Source: Dehalococcoidia bacterium
GTDB lineage: Bacteria > Chloroflexota > Dehalococcoidia > Dehalococcoidales > Fen-1064
Direction of reading: 5' to 3'
Assembly (NCBI GenBank): GCA_003153075.1
Contig: PMBW01000064.1
Location: 991 to 13,189, forward strand
Length of the DNA stretch: 12,199 nt
The position numbers and the translations under genes are program-made. Shown piece by piece: positions 1 to 5,507 of the stretch. A model generated the notes under the pieces. That model was not told the DNA's origin and did not search any database. It saw only the letters and a list, made by a program, of their open reading frames with translations. Every line of letters starts with the position of its first letter. Position 1 is the first letter of the stretch.

Positions 1-855
1 GCCCGTTTTTTATACCTGAGCGAAAGGACGAGTTATTCCGCGTGGACTACGCAGCATATGGACCGGATGATCCGGGAGCTGGCGATTTTTCAGCCGGTGA
101 TCCTCGAAGCCAATCCATCTTTACTTGCAAAACTATGCCGCTACGCGGCCGAAAGCAAGCAAAAGGTGTTCCAGCCCGGCTTGATCGTACTGACTTACGA
201 AAACCCAACCAATTTTCATTACCGGCAGATCCGCAGGGTGTTTAATTGCCCGACCGCCAGTTCTTACGGCACCACGGAGACCGGCTATGTCTTCATGCAA
301 TGCGAAAATGGCAAGTTTCATCAAAATACGGAGTTTTGCCGCGTAGACTTCGAGCCGTTTAAAAAGGAGCACGGCGGCCCTGCGTTGGGAAGGATACTGG
401 TTACGCCTTTTCACAACGAGTGGTACCACCTGGTGCGCTTCGATGTGGGCGATCTCGTGCGGCTGGAAGAAACGGGAAAGTGTAGCTGCGGTAGAGACAC
501 CGGGTTGATTGTTAGCGCCATCGAAGGGCGGTTTGCCAATGTGACTTTAACCTGTGGAGGCAGACTGGTATCCTCCCGCGAATTGGATAATAATTTGAGT
601 ATATTGGACGGTATCGATGAATATAAACTGGAACAGACCGCGCGGGATAGTTATGAGTTGCACATCGCCGGCCATCAACAGGATAAGCAGCAATTGAGTG
701 AATCGGCAGCGCAGATTCTAAAAGGGCTCTACGGCAGAGAAGCAAAGATCAAGGTGCTGCAGGAAGAGATGATTGCGCCGGAAGCCTCCGGCAAATACCG
801 GATCTCTAAAGCGCTGTTCCCTTTGAAGATAGAGGATTACCTGGAGCAGAAATAA
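1..855 (+). CDS. phenylacetate--CoA ligase-like (PaaK/CapK) adenylating enzyme, 3' part
   Basis: The gene runs in from the left edge: the frame is open from base 1, so the start is missing and the ATG at 58 is internal. What remains is the C-terminal part of an ANL-superfamily adenylate-forming enzyme, which activates a carboxylic acid with ATP. Visible signatures are the A5 motif SYGTTETG (codons about 262-285), the A7-type VRFDVGDLV, a CSCGR segment typical of the PaaK/coenzyme F390 synthetase branch, and the A10-type segment SGKYR with the expected adenylation lysine near the C-terminus. The native substrate cannot be read from the sequence; aryl-acid CoA ligation and F390-synthetase-like activity are both possible. 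The next gene follows after 38 bp on the same strand, so co-transcription is likely. Family call firm, substrate unknown. Confidence 0.88.
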   Translation, partial: ARFLYLSERTSYSAWTTQHMDRMIRELAIFQPVILEANPSLLAKLCRYAAESKQKVFQPGLIVLTYENPTNFHYRQIRRVFNCPTASSYGTTETGYVFMQCENGKFHQNTEFCRVDFEPFKKEHGGPALGRILVTPFHNEWYHLVRFDVGDLVRLEETGKCSCGRDTGLIVSAIEGRFANVTLTCGGRLVSSRELDNNLSILDGIDEYKLEQTARDSYELHIAGHQQDKQQLSESAAQILKGLYGREAKIKVLQEEMIAPEASGKYRISKALFPLKIEDYLEQK

Positions 856-893
856 TAGAATGGTATCACAAAGATAATTGAGGTGGCGTAAAA

Positions 894-1598
894 ATGAGCG
901 GTTTAAGACCTGTTTTTCTGTTAGCGGGAGGAAGGCCCCGTAATGCCCAGACCTTCAATCCCTTGTTCCAGTCGGTTTTTGAAGAAAGCGGGAAAGAACA
1001 TCCTGCCATTGCTTATGTCGGCGCGGCCAGTGACGAAAATAAGGCCTTCTACTTAATGATGGCCGCGATGTTGAAAGGAACAGGGGCCGGTAAAATCAGA
1101 CACGCGGTGTTAGCTTCTGCCAAAGCGGACATCAAGAAAGCTAAAGAAATCCTGGAATCAGCGGATATTGTATATATCAGCGGCGGCGATGTGGAACACG
1201 GAATGCAGGTGGTGCAGGAGAAAAGCGTTGCTGATTATCTGGTTGGGCTATATAAACAGGGCAAGCCGTTTTTCGGGGTCTCTGCCGGGAGCATCATGCT
1301 GGCGAAAGAATGGATCCGCTGGCGTGACCCCAATGACGACACTACCGCGGAGATATTTCCCTGTTTGGGTATAGCGCCGGTGATTTGTGATACCCACGGC
1401 GAAGCAGACGGCTGGGAAGAACTCCAGGCATTACTGGCGCTGGAAAAAGATGGCACAACCGGCTACGGTATTGTTTCCGGCACAGCGATCAAGGTTTTCC
1501 CCGACGGTAAGATCGAAGCCCTGGGCGGCGCGATCCACCGGTATACGAAACGTAACGGGAAAGTGGAAAGAATCGAGGATATCGTGCCGGTAGTTTAA
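894..1598 (+). CDS. peptidase S51 / dipeptidase E-like (class I glutamine amidotransferase-like) protein
   Basis: This 234-aa protein has the usual length of PepE/S51-type proteins, which are cytoplasmic serine peptidases built on a glutamine-amidotransferase-like fold; cyanophycinase is a relative. Key motifs are YISGGDVEHG (about residues 94-103) and the nucleophile elbow GVSAGSIML with Ser130. His168 in CDTHGEADGW is a plausible catalytic histidine. No signal peptide or membrane segment is visible. The ATG at 894 follows a good ribosome binding site, GAGGTGG at 880-886, spaced 7 bases. The gene lies 38 bp after the ligase-like gene, suggesting one transcript. The substrate is not deducible; dipeptides with N-terminal Asp are known for PepE, but this member is divergent. 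Confidence 0.85.
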   Translation: MSGLRPVFLLAGGRPRNAQTFNPLFQSVFEESGKEHPAIAYVGAASDENKAFYLMMAAMLKGTGAGKIRHAVLASAKADIKKAKEILESADIVYISGGDVEHGMQVVQEKSVADYLVGLYKQGKPFFGVSAGSIMLAKEWIRWRDPNDDTTAEIFPCLGIAPVICDTHGEADGWEELQALLALEKDGTTGYGIVSGTAIKVFPDGKIEALGGAIHRYTKRNGKVERIEDIVPVV

Positions 1599-1719
1599 AT
1601 TGGAAATCCGGTTACCGGGACGCCAAACAAAAACAAAATGAAAAACTCCAACATAAACAGGATTTTTAGCGACCTTCTTTCGCCCGCGGACTTACAAAGA
1701 AACTGGTGTTACTGGTTAG

Positions 1720-1762
1720 TCCTCTCGCCGCCTGGGGGAGAGAGTTAGAGAGAGGGGGCGGG
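1720..1762. repeat. GC-rich extragenic repeat-like segment
   Basis: CCTCTCGCC...GGGGGAGAGAGTTAG...GGGGGCGGG resembles the widespread CCTCTCCCC/GGGGGAGAGG-type extragenic repeats of bacterial genomes, in a degraded copy. CTCTC at 1722-1726 can pair with GAGAG at 1738-1742. The right part also supplies the purine-rich ribosome binding site of the methyltransferase gene. The resemblance comes from memory of such repeats, not from a search. Confidence 0.35.
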
Positions 1763-1765
1763 CGT

Positions 1766-2584
1766 ATGAATAAAGTCCAGCAGTTTTATCAAACGTACGA
1801 CGAGGATTTAAGGCTGATAAAAGACGACTTCCACCGCGTCGAGTTTATTACCACACTCCATTATTTAGACGAGTATATAAAACCTGAATCTAAGATTGTC
1901 GATATTGGCGCCGGTACGGGCAGATATGCCTTTTACTTCGCTGAAAAGCACTGCAGCGTGACTACTCTGGATATTACCCCGAAAAATGTTAGCTTAATGA
2001 AGGAAAAAGCCAAACGGCAATCATTAAATGTGGATATTTTTCAGGGTGACGCTCAGGATTTATCCCGGTTTAGTGATGCTCAATTCGATGCTGTAATGTG
2101 CATGGGGCCGCTCTATCATCTAAAAACGGAGAAGGGTAGGAAAAAGGCGTTAAGCGAATGCCTGAGGATATTAAAACCCGGCGGTATTATTGCCGCTGCC
2201 TATGTGAACAGACACGCTTCGCACCTTATCGAGATACTCAATGGCGCCCGACCCCGGGACTCGAAATTCCTGGGAAAGATCATCGGTAAGGGAATTCAGA
2301 CAGGTGATAAAACAGGTTCTTTCTATTTTTCATCTCCCGCGGAGATCGGGCAAATGATGGCGGATTCAGGTGTACACAAAGAGAAAAATATCGGCACCGA
2401 CGGAGTGACGTATTTATTGATGGGGAAAGGTAGCAATAAATTGGATGAAAGGGAATTCAATTATTGGCTTGATTATCATCTGAAAACTTGTGATAGTGAG
2501 TCATTATTGGGTTATAGTTTGCACGGTTTGTACATCGGGCGGAAGGGTACCTGGAAAAAAGAGACAGCAATTATGTCTAAGTAG
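1766..2584 (+). CDS. class I SAM-dependent methyltransferase
   Basis: The product is a 272-aa cytoplasmic Rossmann-fold methyltransferase. The AdoMet-binding motif I is VDIGAGTGRYA (residues 45-55), and the acidic end of strand 2 is D69 in TTLDI. GDAQDL follows at 94-99, FDAVMCMGPLYHL at 107-119 and LRILKPGG at 133-140, the standard order of the Methyltransf_11/25 group. The frame extends upstream to 1706, but the ATG at 1766 is preferred: it sits behind an AGAGGGGG ribosome binding site, and the upstream codons would translate extragenic-repeat DNA. The substrate is unknown. The 167-bp gap after the peptidase gene and the intervening repeat make a separate transcript plausible. The 3' end overlaps the convergent DUF3006-type gene by 8 bases. 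Confidence 0.88.
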   Translation: MNKVQQFYQTYDEDLRLIKDDFHRVEFITTLHYLDEYIKPESKIVDIGAGTGRYAFYFAEKHCSVTTLDITPKNVSLMKEKAKRQSLNVDIFQGDAQDLSRFSDAQFDAVMCMGPLYHLKTEKGRKKALSECLRILKPGGIIAAAYVNRHASHLIEILNGARPRDSKFLGKIIGKGIQTGDKTGSFYFSSPAEIGQMMADSGVHKEKNIGTDGVTYLLMGKGSNKLDEREFNYWLDYHLKTCDSESLLGYSLHGLYIGRKGTWKKETAIMSK

Positions 2585-2798
2585 TCTCGTTCTGTTTGTA
2601 TAACGATAATAGTCTTATCATCTCTTTCCTTTTAGCTGTCGCGGCAATGTCAATTATAATATTATCGCCATCAATGCTAAGAAGATCTCCTTCTTTGGCA
2701 TCCACGGGCAAGTCCCGGCGATTAATGTTGAGCATCGTCCGGTCTTCTTTCTGACAGACCGCGAAGTCGCCCTCTATCCTGTCAATCAATAATTTCAT
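2577..2798 (-). CDS. DUF3006-type small protein
   Basis: This encodes about 73 aa. The opening MKLLIDRIEGDFAVCQKED, followed by a short acidic stretch with DGDNIIID, matches the DUF3006 pattern (IDR-EGD-AV near the N-terminus) common in Bacillota; the function of that family is unknown. The frame is open up to 2882, but the extra 28 residues would run through the 2853-2889 stem-loop and do not resemble the family, so the ATG at 2796-2798 is chosen. Its ribosome binding site is weak (TGGATG). A perfect TATAAT lies at 2852-2847 on this strand, just below the stem-loop. The stop codon lies inside the end of the convergent methyltransferase gene. Confidence 0.75.
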   Translation of the reverse strand: MKLLIDRIEGDFAVCQKEDRTMLNINRRDLPVDAKEGDLLSIDGDNIIIDIAATAKRKEMIRLLSLYKQNETT

Positions 2799-2852
2799 AT
2801 TACATCCAGACGCAGTTACACAGTTTACTTTAATAATAGTGAAACTATTATA

Positions 2853-2889
2853 CTGAAAGGTGCCGCTTTTCGAGAGCGGCACCTTTCAG
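2853..2889. terminator. 15-bp perfect stem-loop between DUF3006-type gene and integrase
   Basis: CTGAAAGGTGCCGCT (2853-2867) and AGCGGCACCTTTCAG (2875-2889) form a perfect 15-bp stem with a 7-base loop. It lies downstream of the leftward integrase gene and upstream of the leftward DUF3006-type gene, so a transcription barrier between element and chromosome is the simplest reading. There is no U-tract on either side, so a classic intrinsic terminator is not proven. It could instead be a protein-binding site or lie close to the integration site. Confidence 0.5.
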
Positions 2890-2971
2890 CCTCTCGGTCA
2901 CCTCTCCGCGATTATTACAGGCTCACATTTAATGTATTGTAAAGTTGACTCATTTATTTAAAGTGCTCGTT

Positions 2972-4147
2972 CTAACGAGATTCTAACGAATTGTTTTTTG
3001 AAGCGACTATTTCATTATACTTTGTGCTGAAAGCATCGTCAAAGCGTTGCGCGGCGCTTTCCTGCATACCCGGCAGAATATGGCTATATACATCGCCGGT
3101 TACAGATACACTTGAATGTCCTAACCGTTCACTAACTACCTTTAGCGGAACGTTTTGTTGCAACATCAGGGAAGCGTGGGTGTGTCTGGCATCATGGAAT
3201 CTGATAATTTTAACACCGGCCTTTTTGGCCGTGTATTCCCATGCTCTCGATACTGTGTTAGGCCGCAGCGGGATACCGTCATAGGTATGCGTGAATATCA
3301 GGTCTGAATCATCCACTTCTTGACCTATCAGGGAACGTTTATGTTCGGTAGCTTCTCGTAATTGTGTCAATAACAGAACAGCGCTTTGAGGTAGTGCTAT
3401 AGTGCGTCTACTTTTTTCTGTCTTTGGTTGACTAAAAATGTATTCACCGTTTACGCATTGGACTGATCGGCTGATAGACAATTGCCCAGTTTTCAGATTA
3501 GCGTCCTGCCAACGCAGCGCAAGCAACTCACCACGCCGGGCGCCGCTGAATAGCGCCAGATAGAAGATGCAATGAAAGGGTGTTGACCTGGAGGCCTCTA
3601 AGAATTGGATAATCTCAGATTCATTCCATATCTGCATTTCAGTGTGTTGCGCTTTCGGAATGTCCACACTGTCAGCCGGATTGACTGTGATTTTATGCCA
3701 TTTCAGGGCTGTTTGTAATGCCCGGTGAAGCACGACATGAATATAACGCACCGATCGAGGCGCAAGTCCAGATTCTAACTTGTCAGAGTACATCTTTTGG
3801 ATATTCTGAGGCGACAACTGAGCAAGGGGAATCTTACCAATCGAGGGGATAATATGACCCTTCACTATCCCGGAATAGCGGTCAGCGCTTCGAGCTGTGA
3901 TGTTCGATTTATACCCATCGATCCATGACTGCATGAAGGTTGCGACAGTCTCTTTAGTAGGTTGCTGATATCCTTTATCAACTTCACGAAGCATTGCAGT
4001 TTTTAGCGTATCGGCTTTCCGGCTGCCGTCCGTTGTCTTCCAGCGGTGTTTCCATTTTCCGGTAGCATTATCCTTGAAAGCGACAACCACATCATAAGAA
4101 GTTGACCCGTCTTTATTAATGCGTTCGATGATTTTACCTTTAGCCAT
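2972..4147 (-). CDS. int: tyrosine recombinase / phage-type integrase
   Basis: This 391-aa site-specific recombinase would integrate and excise the element. The order is an N-terminal arm-binding region (SYDVVVAFKDNATGKWKHR), a SAM-like core-binding domain around residues 65-155, and the catalytic domain. Catalytic residues are R204 in SGARRGELL, K242 in QPKTEKS, H318 and R321 in FHDARHTHAS, H344 in LGHSS, and the nucleophile Y354 in VYSHILPGMQ. All are present, so it should be active. The frame opens at 4171, but the ATG at 4147 fits better: its first bases (ATGGCTAA) overlap the stop of the upstream gene by 8, indicating translational coupling. Position at the element edge is typical. Target site unknown. 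Confidence 0.95.
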   Translation of the reverse strand: MAKGKIIERINKDGSTSYDVVVAFKDNATGKWKHRWKTTDGSRKADTLKTAMLREVDKGYQQPTKETVATFMQSWIDGYKSNITARSADRYSGIVKGHIIPSIGKIPLAQLSPQNIQKMYSDKLESGLAPRSVRYIHVVLHRALQTALKWHKITVNPADSVDIPKAQHTEMQIWNESEIIQFLEASRSTPFHCIFYLALFSGARRGELLALRWQDANLKTGQLSISRSVQCVNGEYIFSQPKTEKSRRTIALPQSAVLLLTQLREATEHKRSLIGQEVDDSDLIFTHTYDGIPLRPNTVSRAWEYTAKKAGVKIIRFHDARHTHASLMLQQNVPLKVVSERLGHSSVSVTGDVYSHILPGMQESAAQRFDDAFSTKYNEIVASKNNSLESR

Positions 4148-5108
4148 TGGATTCGCCGTCCTTTTTAACATCGGTTAATATTTCATGTATTTTAGAATTA
4201 ACAACTTGATCGTCAGTAACATCTGGATTTTCTTTTACCCAATTTCTTAACACTGAAAGGAAGTGGATTCTTTTTATGTGGGGGATTTTGAGTAAAGCAT
4301 CAAAAAATGTAGGAATATCAGCAAGTATGGATGTCAATATACCAGAATAGAGTCTAATTGAATCTTGCGTCATATCAGGTTCACCTAGGGAATGCGCTAA
4401 TATTCGCATTTCCTGAAATCTAATCTGGTCAATAAGCGAAGGAAGCAGATATTGCTCATTGAAATCTTCCAGATTTTCTTTGTTAATATCATCACGGTTT
4501 GTAATTTCACCTATTGCGTCAAATAGTTTAACATCGTTATATTTGTAAATTGCTTCAAAATCGAGGTTAGCTAAATTATTATCGAGATCACTATAATCAG
4601 GATTTTTTATTCCAGCCATGGTATCAATTTTCTCTCTGTAAGCATACAATTCGGCCCATGTTGCTAGCACACTCGAAATAAACACATCCTTTAATTGCGG
4701 CGATAGGCCGAAATCCGTTAAATCCTGCGAAAACACACCACGGAAACCTGAAAGGAAACTAAACCATTTGGCCTCACGAACTGTAAGAGGTTTTGAGTAA
4801 TACGATTTTCTATAGACCTGAAGAGCAATCAGCCATCGCACAGATTCAGGGTTTATGTTTTCGTTATTTAATTCAGCCGAACTCCATGCTCTCTCAATTC
4901 CCATTTTCTCTACGTTTAGATTCATTTTATTGATGTAGTCATTAAGAGCCGTGCGCCCGGGTCCTTTGCCTTTCAGTTCGCGCGGCGCGAAATCATCAAA
5001 CTTTTGTTCGTATTCGCGGACACTCCAATTAGAATGCCTATCTTTCATTTTTGCAATTATCTGAGCAATTTCATTCGTTATTACCGGCGGTCTACCAGGT
5101 TTATTCAT
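4140..5108 (-). CDS. unknown protein, candidate element regulator coupled to integrase
   Basis: I do not recognise this 322-aa protein. The N-terminus (GRPPVITNEIAQIIAKMKD, then NWSVREYEQKF and a basic GKGPGRTALNDYINKM near residues 46-61) looks like a helix-turn-helix of the kind seen in transposase N-termini. The remainder is mostly helical and acidic, with no membrane segment or catalytic motif. It starts at ATG 5106-5108 behind AGAGGG and ends inside the integrase start. It has its own promoter with perfect consensus hexamers, and the GTCCGTTA array lies in its leader. In satellites and integrative elements this slot usually holds the master repressor, so a regulatory role is plausible but inferred from position. 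Confidence 0.7.
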   Translation of the reverse strand: MNKPGRPPVITNEIAQIIAKMKDRHSNWSVREYEQKFDDFAPRELKGKGPGRTALNDYINKMNLNVEKMGIERAWSSAELNNENINPESVRWLIALQVYRKSYYSKPLTVREAKWFSFLSGFRGVFSQDLTDFGLSPQLKDVFISSVLATWAELYAYREKIDTMAGIKNPDYSDLDNNLANLDFEAIYKYNDVKLFDAIGEITNRDDINKENLEDFNEQYLLPSLIDQIRFQEMRILAHSLGEPDMTQDSIRLYSGILTSILADIPTFFDALLKIPHIKRIHFLSVLRNWVKENPDVTDDQVVNSKIHEILTDVKKDGESNG

Positions 5109-5121
5109 CTTTCCCTCTTTC

Positions 5122-5210
5122 CGGACAATTAACGGGCAAGGTATTTTTAGATGTATTGTTGTCCGTTAATTGTCCGTTATTTAACGTTTATTAAATTATA
5201 GAATGTCCGT
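5122..5210. promoter_or_regulatory. phased GTCCGTTA operator-like array
   Basis: A perfect 14-bp inverted repeat, CGGACAATTAACGG (5122-5135) and CCGTTAATTGTCCG (5163-5176), encloses 27 bp. On the plus strand GTCCGT starts at 5161, 5172 and 5205, spaced 11 and 33 bp. On the minus strand related half-sites start at 5137 (one mismatch) and 5126, again 11 bp apart. All half-sites therefore lie on one helix face. The array lies in the divergent region, just downstream of the leftward promoter and over any rightward promoter near 5171-5203. It is best read as a binding site for an element regulator; replication iterons are the alternative. Confidence 0.7.
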
Positions 5211-5223
5211 ATATTTACATACC

Positions 5224-5251
5224 ATTATACCAAGTATTACGATAATGTCAA
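5224..5251 (-). promoter_or_regulatory. sigma-70-type promoter with perfect consensus hexamers, leftward
   Basis: On the minus strand TTGACA (5251-5246) and TATAAT (5229-5224) are both perfect, separated by 16 bp. Transcription would start near 5217 and give a leader of about 110 nt, crossing the GTCCGTTA array, before the 322-aa protein and integrase. A promoter this strong upstream of an integrase implies tight repression. Confidence 0.75.
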
Positions 5252-5277
5252 GCAAATATTAACAAGAGGTGATAAAC

Positions 5278-5481
5278 ATGGCAGTAGAAAAAATGGCTTA
5301 TTCGATCCAAGAGACTTCCGAGGCTATCGGGTTACATCCAAATACCATTTACAATCTCGTAAAAAGTGGGAAACTCCCGTCTATTACATTAGGACGGAAG
5401 ATACTCATTAGTAAATTGGAGCTGTCAAAGTGGTTAGCCGGGCAATCCACCCCACCGGCGGGAACCGGGACGGCGAACTGA
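5278..5481 (+). CDS. excisionase/AlpA-type helix-turn-helix DNA-binding protein
   Basis: This small protein of 67 aa has a MerR-like HTH of the HTH_17/excisionase type: AYSIQETSEAIGLHPNTIYN (residues 7-26) is the helix-turn-helix, and KSGKLPSITLGRKILISKLEL (29-49) is the characteristic wing with a conserved basic GR, followed by a tail rich in Pro, Gly and Thr. Such proteins act as recombination directionality factors or activators in integrative elements. A GTG at 5269 also opens the frame, but the ATG at 5278 is better placed behind AGAGGTGAT (5265-5273). The primase-helicase gene starts 26 bp downstream, so the two are likely co-transcribed. Whether it binds the adjacent array is untested. 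Confidence 0.85.
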   Translation: MAVEKMAYSIQETSEAIGLHPNTIYNLVKSGKLPSITLGRKILISKLELSKWLAGQSTPPAGTGTAN

Positions 5482-5507
5482 GGAACTTTGAGGGGAGGGG
5501 ACTACTA

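Noticed and set aside
5430..5507. GTG at 5430 as start of the primase-helicase
   Set aside because: It would overlap the HTH gene in another frame and lacks a ribosome binding site; the ATG at 5508 has a strong one.
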